In this document: one piece after another, positions 16,423 through 22,573 of the stretch
Position numbering within the stretch: position 1 is the stretch's first letter
How the letters are laid out: the number at the start of each line of letters is the position of its first letter
From: a virus
Strand: one strand, 5' to 3'
DNA length: 33,331 nt
Virus record (IMG/VR): IMGVR_UViG_3300021197_001839
Location: 1 to 33,331 of that record
The notes under the pieces: model-generated
Seen by the model: only the letters and a program-made list of their open reading frames with translations
Databases searched by the model: none
Told to the model about the DNA's origin: nothing
Program-made: the position numbers and the translations under genes

Positions 16423-16918
16423 AGTTCTTGAGCACTTCGGTGCTGAAGCACCTGCCCTTCTCAATACATATGCTTGTGCCGTAGAAGATGCACTAATTGA
16501 GCAAGTCCAGCGTGGTAATTCCATGACTCATATGCTTGAAGCAGCATCAGAAGAGCGTGGTGCGATGAACATCATGTTGACCAATCCTGACGTTCTTGCT
16601 GATTACGTTAATGAGTTCTTTGGTCCTACAGGTCCATACCCAACAGAGACTGCTGAAGAGACACAAGTCCGTCAGCAACATGAAGCCCGTGCTCAATTCG
16701 AAGCTGAAATCGAAGCCCAAGAGCAAGGTCGTGTTCCTCAGCAATTCCAACGTCCACAGATGGAAATGCCTACACCAGGTCGTCAGGCAAGCGCTGTAAA
16801 TGATTTCTGGGGCAGCTTTAGTGAAATGATGGATTCATCTCCTGAAAACGCTTGGAAGTATCTCTCCCAAGCTCCTCAGGGTGCATTGCAGGCTAAGGCT
16901 TTAGTTCAAGACCTCTGA
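15932..16918 (+). CDS. Scaffold / capsid assembly protein (328 aa)
   Basis: The GTG start at 15932 follows AAGGAG (15916-15921) by 10 bases, inside the portal gene. Residues 1-130 are Ala/Pro/Gln/Ser-rich and disordered. Residues 130-235 are helical (SEVSQLVQQAAQQGAAQA, LEVLEHFGAEAPALLNTY). The acidic, Gln/Glu-rich region near 235-265 could be a coiled coil. The end (about 285-328) is compact. An acidic, helical, Gln-rich protein between portal and capsid genes is typical of internal scaffolds that guide procapsid assembly. The first 491 bases overlap the portal gene out of frame. If the overlap start were wrong, an ATG in this frame (about residue 43, MAQPVIPQ) would be the next candidate. 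Confidence 0.72.
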   Translation: MEVTNQTAPVQPQQSSAPQTSYAPQGVPQYATNQSSASQASMAQPVIPQMPTYQAPAQAAQASAPAGNPWQQAFQALSASLNTSSPSQAQVSPSAYQTTPTPQAQTQPNWASTVPSAAPTYSPQVSTQGYSESEVSQLVQQAAQQGAAQASDGYLNGVSDASLEVLEHFGAEAPALLNTYACAVEDALIEQVQRGNSMTHMLEAASEERGAMNIMLTNPDVLADYVNEFFGPTGPYPTETAEETQVRQQHEARAQFEAEIEAQEQGRVPQQFQRPQMEMPTPGRQASAVNDFWGSFSEMMDSSPENAWKYLSQAPQGALQAKALVQDL

Positions 16919-16926
16919 TAAATAAT

Positions 16927-16955
16927 GTAGGGGGATTCATTAACGAATCCCCTAC
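16927..16955. terminator. Strong hairpin after the scaffold gene
   Basis: The arms GTAGGGGGATTC (16927-16938) and GAATCCCCTAC (16945-16955) pair over eleven base pairs with one bulged G and a six-base loop (ATTAAC). No T-run follows on the plus strand, so it may be an inefficient terminator, an RNA processing or stability element, or both. Its right arm overlaps the TACAAT box of the next gene (16953-16958). Confidence 0.6.
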
Positions 16956-16960
16956 AATAT
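16953..16960 (+). promoter_or_regulatory. Promoter box (TACAATAT) overlapping the hairpin
   Basis: TACAAT begins 30 bases before the ATG at 16983, the usual spacing. Its first three bases belong to the hairpin's right arm. Confidence 0.42.
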
Positions 16961-16982
16961 AAATAACGCTTGAGTGTTAAAG

Positions 16983-17456
16983 ATGAAATCAAACTTAGGA
17001 ATGAATCCTTTTGCAGAAGAAGCCCTGCATCTAGCAGCAATGGGACAAGGTAATGCTGGAATGTCACGTACAGCAGCAGCGGTTGGCCCTAATCTAGCGG
17101 TTGGTGGTCCATTGTCTCAACCCTTAGTTAATGCTCAGGGATATTCAAATGATGTTAAAAGGCAACAGAATATTCAACAAAATGTAAGTACAGCCATTCC
17201 TCAATCGCAGGCACAGGCTCTTGGACAATTAAAAATAGCTGAATCCGCATCATCCCAGGCTGATTATAAAGCTCAAACAGGTTTACTGGAAAAGATTTCA
17301 CTAATGATGTATGCCAATGATGCTGGCAATGCAACATTTCAGTTAGGTATTCCAGAGGTTGCACAGCAAGTGAAGCAACATTTAGCTGAGCAAAAACTTA
17401 TGGCATACGGAATCAATCCACAGGTTCCATATACGTCAAACAATTTTGCTGCTTGA
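16983..17456 (+). CDS. Hypothetical head-module protein (157 aa)
   Basis: The ATG at 16983 is preferred to the GTG at 16974 because it lies 30 bases after the TACAAT box; neither has a Shine-Dalgarno sequence. The protein is Ala/Gln/Asn-rich and helical with moderately hydrophobic patches (EEALHLAAMGQGNAGMS; VAQQVKQHLAEQKLMAYGI). There is no membrane helix, catalytic motif or recognised family. It lies between scaffold and sigma factor genes with its own promoter box, so it is expressed with late head genes. A minor capsid or core protein is possible. Confidence 0.58.
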   Translation: MKSNLGMNPFAEEALHLAAMGQGNAGMSRTAAAVGPNLAVGGPLSQPLVNAQGYSNDVKRQQNIQQNVSTAIPQSQAQALGQLKIAESASSQADYKAQTGLLEKISLMMYANDAGNATFQLGIPEVAQQVKQHLAEQKLMAYGINPQVPYTSNNFAA

Positions 17457-17464
17457 TACAATTA
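17457..17464 (+). promoter_or_regulatory. Promoter box (TACAATTA) before the 100-aa gene
   Basis: TACAAT starts 32 bases before the GTG at 17489, immediately after the previous stop codon. No -35 consensus is visible. Confidence 0.42.
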
Positions 17465-17488
17465 AGTGAGGTAACTTGATAATCTAAA

Positions 17489-17791
17489 GTGGCATTACGT
17501 AAGGCTGGATGTGCGTGCAGCCAAGATGAAAATCCTGAAGTTTATCAAGCTATTTGGAAGCATCTGCGTTCTGATGGCATTCCTGATCAAGCTGCCAATC
17601 AAATGACAGCAGAGATGTTGACGCATGGTGATGATTTCGAAAGCAGTGTCGAAAAATATCAACAGTACGAAGAGTTATATAAATCGAAAGGGTTTAACGA
17701 ACATGCTGCACAAGCGATGGCCGTTGAAGCATTAGAAGGTAGAGAAGAACCCCCTTCGCAATCAACTAGATACGCAAGAGTATTCATGTAA
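17489..17791 (+). CDS. Small helical protein with internal duplication (100 aa)
   Basis: The GTG start lies 32 bases from the TACAAT box; GAGGT is present 17 bases upstream. Two stretches resemble each other: GIPDQAANQMTAEML (about residues 30-44) and GFNEHAAQAMAVEAL (about 67-81). Both have the pattern Gly, hydrophobic, acidic, Ala-Ala, Met, Glu, Leu, reminiscent of small three-helix (UBA-like) folds, though this is only a visual resemblance. A CAC dipeptide pair of cysteines lies near the N-terminus (GCACSQDE). Its neighbour is the sigma factor, so a regulatory partner is one possibility and a minor virion protein another. Confidence 0.6.
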   Translation: MALRKAGCACSQDENPEVYQAIWKHLRSDGIPDQAANQMTAEMLTHGDDFESSVEKYQQYEELYKSKGFNEHAAQAMAVEALEGREEPPSQSTRYARVFM

Positions 17792-17803
17792 GTCAACATT
17801 AGT

Positions 17804-17815
17804 TCAATTAATTGA
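17804..17815. repeat. 12-bp palindrome abutting the sigma-gene promoter
   Basis: TCAATTAATTGA is a perfect palindrome ending on the base before the -35 hexamer TTGACA (17816). Its position suits an operator or activator site, but its AT-rich composition makes chance possible. Confidence 0.35.
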
Positions 17816-17845
17816 TTGACAAAGTATTATCTAACCATTTATGAT
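17816..17845 (+). promoter_or_regulatory. Classical sigma-70 promoter of the sigma factor gene
   Basis: TTGACA (17816-17821) and TATGAT (17840-17845) are separated by 18 bases; the -10 box begins 30 bases before the ATG at 17870. It is the only promoter found in the window with both hexamers near consensus, so the host primary sigma should be able to read it. Confidence 0.68.
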
Positions 17846-17869
17846 TAAGTAATAAAAGTTGCTATTGAT

Positions 17870-18811
17870 ATGCAAAAAAATAAAGTTTCAGGTGATTCAG
17901 TAAGGTCATATTTACGTGATATCGGAAGAATCCCTCTGCTTGAACATGATGAGGAAATTCTATTAGGCCGAAAAGTTCAACGCCTAATGGAAATTAAAGC
18001 AGTAGAGGTATTACTGAATAATCCATCAAGTGAAGAGTTAGCTCAATCACTTGATATCTCACTAAAGGAACTTAAACGTGAACTTCGAGCAGGTGAAAAA
18101 GCGAAAGATCAGATGGTTACGGCTAACCTTCGTCTCGTGGTTTCAGTTGCCAAAAAATATACCAAACGAAACATGGAACTACTGGATATCATCCAAGAAG
18201 GCACCATTGGCTTGGTCCGTGGTGTGGAAAAGTTTGACCCTGGTCGTGGTTACAAGTTTTCTACTTACGCCTACTGGTGGATCCGTCAAGGGATCACTCG
18301 CGCGATCGCTGAAAAGTCGAGGGCGATCCGCTTACCAATCCATGTTACTGAGAACCTCAACAAACTTAAGAAAGCCCAGCGTGAATTAAGTCAAATCAAC
18401 GGTGAAATCCCAAATGTATTTCAGTTAGCAGAACATCTATCTTTTACGATTGATGAGATTAAGGATTTAATGTGCAAAGCACGTCAACCAACATCTTTAG
18501 AAATTAAAATAGGTGAGAACAGAGATACTGCTTTAATCGATCTGCTTGAGGATGAGGACCAATTACCAGACAGACTTCTTGAACAACAATTCATCAAAGA
18601 AGATATTAGAGAGTTAATTAATGACCTTCCAGAAATGCAAGCAGCAGTAGTAAGTATGAGATATGGGATTGGCAATGAAATGCTTGAGCCAATGTCAATG
18701 ACAGCTATTGGTCAAGTATTGAACATGAGTAGAGATCGTGTGCGAACGTTAGAGAATAAAGCTCTTAAAACACTTCGCTCTCAATCCAGTTCAATTAACG
18801 AATATTTGTAA
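17870..18811 (+). CDS. RNA polymerase sigma factor, cyanobacterial group 2 type
   Basis: This directs RNA polymerase to promoters. Region 1.2 (residues 9-40, DSVRSYLRDIGRIPLL), region 2 (about 80-158, with LLDIIQEGTIGL and KFSTYAYWWIRQGITRAIA), region 3 (158-235) and region 4 (245-305) are all present. There is no long region 1.1 or non-conserved insert, as in group 2 sigma factors. The -10-reading Gln140 and Thr143 (E. coli Gln437 and Thr440) are kept. In the -35 helix, SRDRVRTLENKAL replaces the usual S/T-RERVRQIE-KAL: Asp289 for Glu585 and Thr293 for Gln589. The middle of the gene is more GC-rich and contains a HIP1 octamer, pointing to a cyanobacterial donor. It has its own classical promoter and lies within the late genes. 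Confidence 0.93.
   Translation: MQKNKVSGDSVRSYLRDIGRIPLLEHDEEILLGRKVQRLMEIKAVEVLLNNPSSEELAQSLDISLKELKRELRAGEKAKDQMVTANLRLVVSVAKKYTKRNMELLDIIQEGTIGLVRGVEKFDPGRGYKFSTYAYWWIRQGITRAIAEKSRAIRLPIHVTENLNKLKKAQRELSQINGEIPNVFQLAEHLSFTIDEIKDLMCKARQPTSLEIKIGENRDTALIDLLEDEDQLPDRLLEQQFIKEDIRELINDLPEMQAAVVSMRYGIGNEMLEPMSMTAIGQVLNMSRDRVRTLENKALKTLRSQSSSINEYL
18302..18309. other. HIP1 octamer GCGATCGC
   Basis: The palindrome GCGATCGC is highly over-represented in many cyanobacterial genomes (HIP1). I saw one copy in this window, inside the most conserved part (region 2.4) of the sigma gene. Confidence 0.75.
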
Positions 18812-18813
18812 AT

Positions 18814-18821
18814 TACAATAG
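18814..18821 (+). promoter_or_regulatory. Late-type promoter box (TACAATAG) after the sigma gene
   Basis: TACAATAG begins 31 bases before the ATG at 18845 and continues TTATATAAC. No -35 consensus and no Shine-Dalgarno sequence. Confidence 0.5.
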
Positions 18822-18844
18822 TTATATAACTTGTTAATTGCGAT

Positions 18845-19528
18845 ATGAATGATAGTGTTAAGGACATATCACAACAGATCCTTGATAGGCACATAATCTA
18901 TGGTGGAAGTGATAACACAAACCCTAGATATGCATCGGCAAATAAGTCGTTAAATTATGGAGGCGGCAGCTCAATAACTAAGCCAGAGCAAGATAAAGTA
19001 TCGATCATTCCTTTCACTCTAAATTACAATGACACCGTAGGCTTGTTTGGGTCTGAAAATCATTTTGTAAAAGTCACTGTAAATATTGATCCTAATAATT
19101 CAAATAAATGCTTTGAAGAGATTGATTGGGAATGCAGTGTTATTACTGATGCTGATTTAACTACGGTCAACAGTTATGCCCCAGTAATAATTGATACAAC
19201 AGCTGATTTAAGTGTAGTCAATACATATGAACCAGCGCAGTTGATTCAGAATAATCTTGGCAATCTGTTTGATGCTTTTATTAGCGTAGATCTATCCAAC
19301 TTGAAGACCAATAATAAATTCATTGATAATTGGTTTGACGTTAGACTTTACAACAAAAATAGACAAGAACATCCTTACGATAAAATGTATGTCAGATTGA
19401 CTGACTACTTTTATATAGGATTTCATGCACGTAATACAAGACGATTGCCCTATAACGTACAGTGTACTATCGGGCAAGAATATATTTCAGGGCTAGATGA
19501 ACAAACAAGGAGATATGAAAATATCTAG
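18845..19528 (+). CDS. Hypothetical beta-rich head-region protein (227 aa)
   Basis: The ATG is positioned 31 bases from the promoter box. From about residue 50 the sequence alternates polar and hydrophobic residues as in beta-sandwich proteins. A short internal duplication is visible: DADLTTVNSYAPVII followed by TADLSVVNTYEPAQL (about residues 100-133). It ends with a basic, aromatic region (YFYIGFHARNTRRLPYNV). No family is recognised. It lies just before capsid genes and converges on the Ig-like protein gene with a four-base overlap (CTAG). A minor head or head-fibre protein is likely, but inferred. Confidence 0.58.
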   Translation: MNDSVKDISQQILDRHIIYGGSDNTNPRYASANKSLNYGGGSSITKPEQDKVSIIPFTLNYNDTVGLFGSENHFVKVTVNIDPNNSNKCFEEIDWECSVITDADLTTVNSYAPVIIDTTADLSVVNTYEPAQLIQNNLGNLFDAFISVDLSNLKTNNKFIDNWFDVRLYNKNRQEHPYDKMYVRLTDYFYIGFHARNTRRLPYNVQCTIGQEYISGLDEQTRRYENI

Positions 19529-20208
19529 ACAGGTGAGACCTTCAACGAAGAAGTAATACGTCCATCAGTAACATCTTTATCTGTTGATGAAATTACACAC
19601 ATAATTGAACTGACTGTAGTTTTGGTCCAATCAATGTCTACAGTACTTCCAGTATTATCACCATTAATAGAACCTGCTTTGTTGACAGACCAGACATAGC
19701 TGAGATTACCAGCATCACCACTAATTGATACAGTATATGTTTCAGTTTCACCCTTATCTGGTGATTTATTTCCAGTAATAGTTGCCGTACCAATTGTTGT
19801 AGGAGTTACAAGAGCTGGACGAATAGCAGCATTGGCAGGAGTAACGACCATAGTTTTTCCACCGCTAATAGCTGGGAAAACATAATGCTCAATCAATTGA
19901 AAATCTGCTGTGAATAAAGCAGCCCTACGAATATTACTCATTCCATAAAACATAAAGTTAAAAGATCCATCGTGATCTACACGAACATTAGTCCCTCTAG
20001 ATGCACCTAAAGCAAGCTTGACAGTACCTGCTTCAGTAGTCACATTGAATACTGTGAATTCCGAATAACAAGTATTCGAACCATTTCCACGCCACCATTC
20101 TTTTAATTGATGTGTAACTCCACCACGCTTTGAACGAGTTAAAGCCATTTCACTACCAATATGCTTTTTTACTGTTGATTCACCAGAAAGCACAAGACTA
20201 TCAGACAT
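19525..20208 (-). CDS. Virion surface protein with C-terminal Ig-like domain (227 aa)
   Basis: Residues about 139-227 look like an immunoglobulin-like (PKD/Big-type) beta-sandwich: a run of beta strands including ETYTVSISGDAGNLSYVWSV and SSIMCVISSTDKDVTDGRI. Such domains decorate phage capsids and tails and are thought to give weak surface adhesion. The first 135 residues are beta-rich with conserved-looking aromatic and Gly positions (FNFMFYGMSNIRRAALFTAD) and may hold the virion-binding part. Next to the major capsid gene, a head decoration or head-fibre protein is the best guess. It is on the minus strand, with a TAAAATAG box inside the HNH gene. Confidence 0.66.
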   Translation of the reverse strand: MSDSLVLSGESTVKKHIGSEMALTRSKRGGVTHQLKEWWRGNGSNTCYSEFTVFNVTTEAGTVKLALGASRGTNVRVDHDGSFNFMFYGMSNIRRAALFTADFQLIEHYVFPAISGGKTMVVTPANAAIRPALVTPTTIGTATITGNKSPDKGETETYTVSISGDAGNLSYVWSVNKAGSINGDNTGSTVDIDWTKTTVSSIMCVISSTDKDVTDGRITSSLKVSPV

Positions 20209-20212
20209 GTAA

Positions 20213-20617
20213 TTAATTATCGCTTTCTTCTATTTTAGTCCATTTAAGATTATCAACTTTATTGTTAGTTTTAACTCCATCAAGGTGCTGAATTCGGCTG
20301 CAACCCTTTAATTTTCCTGGATTAGCAAGGGGTGTATCAAGAAACGCAAGAGCAACTAATTTATGAACAGTAGTAGTAATAGTTTGTTTTCTACCGATGC
20401 GTTGCGTAAGGTTTACTTGTGCATAGCCATTTTTATTCACACGTTGCTTTAATAACCGCTCAATAACACCTTTGGTGCTTTTAACTTGACCGGCATCATT
20501 TATATAGTATTCAATACAGCATTCAAACCCTGCAAGAGTATGAATAGGCTTCCATATATCATCATTAATAAAATCCATACCATAAGATATTAGGGTACAT
20601 ATGCATAAGTATAACAT
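20213..20617 (-). CDS. HNH homing-type endonuclease with NUMOD4-like N-terminus
   Basis: Residues 20-50 (DDIWKPIHTLAGFECCIEYY) resemble the NUMOD4 DNA-binding motif, and residues 80-126 are an HNH nuclease: VHKLVALAFL (His85), IQHLDGVKTNNKVDNLKW (His111, Asn118/119, Asn123). All key residues are present, so it should be active. These genes often act as free-standing mobile endonucleases that cut phages lacking them. The ATG at 20617 gives an odd Cys-rich start (MLYLCICTLISYG); the ATG at 20578 (MDFINDDIW) may be the real start. Neither has a Shine-Dalgarno sequence. It sits directly upstream of, and divergent from, the major capsid gene. Confidence 0.88.
   Translation of the reverse strand: MLYLCICTLISYGMDFINDDIWKPIHTLAGFECCIEYYINDAGQVKSTKGVIERLLKQRVNKNGYAQVNLTQRIGRKQTITTTVHKLVALAFLDTPLANPGKLKGCSRIQHLDGVKTNNKVDNLKWTKIEESDN
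20230..20237 (-). promoter_or_regulatory. Late-type promoter box for the Ig-like protein gene
   Basis: The minus strand reads TAAAATAG, first base at 20237, 29 bases before the ATG at 20208. It lies within the last codons of the HNH gene, so the surface-protein gene can be transcribed independently of the endonuclease. Confidence 0.45.
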
Positions 20618-20638
20618 TTAATATTAACATCGATATAT

Positions 20639-20664
20639 GTGACTAAGTCGAAGTCACTTATAAA
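20639..20664 (+). promoter_or_regulatory. Capsid promoter: inverted repeat plus TATAAA box
   Basis: GTGACT (20639-20644) and AGTCAC (20652-20657) form a perfect inverted repeat with a seven-base spacer. One base later TATAAA (20659-20664) begins 33 bases before the ATG at 20692. The repeat occupies the -35 region, as expected for an activator or operator site. No TTGACA is present. Confidence 0.45.
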
Positions 20665-20691
20665 CCTTTTAGCTTACGGAGTTACGATCCA

Positions 20692-21840
20692 ATGTGGATT
20701 GATAATGATTTTCCGAAGCTTCTTGGTGCTGAACTTTACCGTCCTCATCCTGCCTACATCATTGAGATGGCAGTTGAGCCAGTGGTAGTACACGATTTCT
20801 CTAAGCAGCCTGGTCAGACAGTGCAGCTGGATCGTTACCGCTTCTGGGGTAAGCCAGGTACTAAGGAGTCCCGTGAGCGGACTGCTGATCAAACTCTTGG
20901 ATCCGCCTCCGCACGCAACATCGTCAAGGACAAGGTGCTCGTTACTCTGCGTGAGTACACCGGCCCCGCTGATTCCCGTGACGCATCTCAGCCTTCCACC
21001 TTCAAGGTGGCTCGTGAAACCCTGATCACTGCTCAGCGTCTGCTGCTTGATACAGGCAACCTTAATGTTTTCCACCAATCCATCGGTAGCCTTACGCTGC
21101 TTGATGACTATCGCCGCTGGCGCGATCGTGTGTTTGCCAACGAACTTCTGAAAGCAGAAGCAGCTGGTCAAGCAACTTCTGATCAAGGTGGTTATTACTT
21201 ACCTGGCGACAAAGCCAAAGGCGGATCTGGTGGCACCCTTGGTGTTACTTACGCTACTGGTGAATCCGGTAAGTTCGATGTCAAAACTGACCTTCTCGAA
21301 GTAGTTAAGGACATGCGTAAGCGCAACGTTCCTACCTTCGCTGATGGTTACTACCGTTGCATCGTGGATCCAACCGCAATGATGCATTTGCGTCAGAACT
21401 CTGACTTCCGCGAGATCGCTCGCTATCCGGGTACTGGGATGGTTAATCCTATGAACCCTGCGGAAGCTCCTAACGCCAACTTCTATCAAGGCATGGGTCC
21501 CGCTTACGGTCAAGCTGGCTTTGTTGCTGGTCAACCCGTGATGCCGACTGGCTTCCTGTTTGAGGGTGTCCGTTGGTTCGAGTCCACCAACCTGCCTGAA
21601 ACTTCCTACAACTTGATCATTGCCGACCAAGCTGCTGGTGCTGCTGATTACGGTGCAGCTCAGTTAGTGTTCTTCGGCCCACAAGCTGTTGGTGTTGGTA
21701 TTGGTGGTAACAATGCTCAAATCTTGCTGAATAACAACGACGACTTCAGCCGTTTCATCATCATGATTTGGAGCTTGTTCGCCGGTTTTGAAACCCTTAA
21801 TAGGGATTTCATCACGGTTGGTTACTCCTTCGTATATTGA
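20692..21840 (+). CDS. Major capsid protein (HK97-fold-like)
   Basis: It builds the icosahedral head. The 382-residue protein has features of the HK97-fold capsid families, perhaps the N4 gp56-like branch: an N-terminal region with EMAVEPVVVHDFSKQPGQTV, a central helix (FKVARETLITAQRLLLDTGN), DGYYRCIVDPTAMMHLRQNS as the usual substrate-like strand and loop, and a late PTGFLFEGVRWFEST and GAAQLVFFGPQAVGVGIG. Codon third positions are richer in C and G than in surrounding genes, as expected for a very highly expressed protein. ACGGAG ends 10 bases before the ATG. A decoration-like gene follows 11 bases later, and a terminator closes the unit. Confidence 0.88.
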   Translation: MWIDNDFPKLLGAELYRPHPAYIIEMAVEPVVVHDFSKQPGQTVQLDRYRFWGKPGTKESRERTADQTLGSASARNIVKDKVLVTLREYTGPADSRDASQPSTFKVARETLITAQRLLLDTGNLNVFHQSIGSLTLLDDYRRWRDRVFANELLKAEAAGQATSDQGGYYLPGDKAKGGSGGTLGVTYATGESGKFDVKTDLLEVVKDMRKRNVPTFADGYYRCIVDPTAMMHLRQNSDFREIARYPGTGMVNPMNPAEAPNANFYQGMGPAYGQAGFVAGQPVMPTGFLFEGVRWFESTNLPETSYNLIIADQAAGAADYGAAQLVFFGPQAVGVGIGGNNAQILLNNNDDFSRFIIMIWSLFAGFETLNRDFITVGYSFVY

Positions 21841-21851
21841 GGTAACTAATC

Positions 21852-22493
21852 ATGAGTACTATTTTTCCCGGTAACTACGTAGCCCACCTGAACGCATATC
21901 GCGAACAGGGTGTTGTGGCTCTTCCTGGTGTTGAGTTCTACCGCATCGTCGGTGCTTTAGTTCTTAACCCAGACAATGACAGTAATCTGTCAGGTGGTTC
22001 TTTATCCGCCGCTACTTACAATCTGAAGGTGCTGTCTCCTGACATGCGCCAAGATGACAAGCCACGTCTGGATAAAGCATTTGAGATCCCTGCAAATTCT
22101 GTTGTATATCGCACATCTATTTCAGCACCTGGTGTCAAAGCCAATGCTGCATCAGATACCATCAAAATTGTTGCCCTTGGTGCAAACGCACCTGGTAACA
22201 CTGGAAGTGAGATCACCCTGACTGCAGGTGCAGATAAGTTCTACCCTGCTAATGGTTCAACATCACCAATGCTCAGTCTGCTGAATGGAACTCCCATCAG
22301 TACTTCTGCAGCTACTGCTGTTCAAGTGATTACTTCTGCCGCTAATATCGCAGAACAGAATCCTTCTGTTGGTGCTGATCGTTTGTCACCTTCTGCCATC
22401 TTGGTTGAAGTTTGCTACTATCGCCCCGCAGCAGCTCCTGACATTGAGGACGCACATGTTCCTTATGCAACAGAAGCTGGTCAAGGCACCTGA
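21852..22493 (+). CDS. Probable capsid decoration or minor head protein (213 aa)
   Basis: It follows the capsid gene by 11 bases with a GAGG ribosome binding site, and shares that gene's GC-richer codon choice, so it is probably made in large amounts. The protein is beta-rich with Ala/Ser/Gly/Asn, including YNLKVLSPDMRQDDKPRL and SEITLTAGADKFYPANGS, and has no membrane segment. I do not recognise a family by motif. Co-expression with the capsid protein and a terminator right after it suggest a stoichiometric head component such as a decoration protein. Confidence 0.62.
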   Translation: MSTIFPGNYVAHLNAYREQGVVALPGVEFYRIVGALVLNPDNDSNLSGGSLSAATYNLKVLSPDMRQDDKPRLDKAFEIPANSVVYRTSISAPGVKANAASDTIKIVALGANAPGNTGSEITLTAGADKFYPANGSTSPMLSLLNGTPISTSAATAVQVITSAANIAEQNPSVGADRLSPSAILVEVCYYRPAAAPDIEDAHVPYATEAGQGT

Positions 22494-22512
22494 TATTAAA
22501 TTATCAGTAACT

Positions 22513-22540
22513 AAAGCGTCTCTAACGGGACGCTTTTTTT
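22513..22540 (+). terminator. Rho-independent terminator after the capsid operon
   Basis: AAAGCGTCTC (22513-22522) and GGGACGCTTT (22527-22536) form a ten-pair stem (one T-G pair) with a TAAC loop, and the T-run extends to 22540. This is the clearest terminator in the window. Confidence 0.9.
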
Positions 22541-22545
22541 GTGCC

Positions 22546-22551
22546 TATAAT
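22546..22551 (+). promoter_or_regulatory. Promoter box (TATAAT) immediately after the terminator
   Basis: TATAAT begins five bases after the terminator's T-run and 28 bases before the ATG at 22574. No -35 consensus: the region is occupied by the terminator stem. Confidence 0.5.
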
Positions 22552-22573
22552 GAAAGAAGTGTACCCTAAAAAT

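Noticed and set aside
15890-16430. Programmed +1 frameshift joining portal and scaffold
   Set aside because: The scaffold frame has its own AAGGAG and GTG, and I see no slippery sequence or other recoding signal at the junction. Independent initiation is simpler.
20672-21186. 170-codon minus-strand frame overlapping the capsid gene
   Set aside because: It is antisense to the major capsid gene, whose protein is strongly recognisable and codon-biased; the opposite frame is a by-product of its GC-rich codons.
22541-22573. GTG start for the HhH gene
   Set aside because: It would overlap the terminator and promoter box, leaving no leader; the ATG at 22574 matches the standard spacing.
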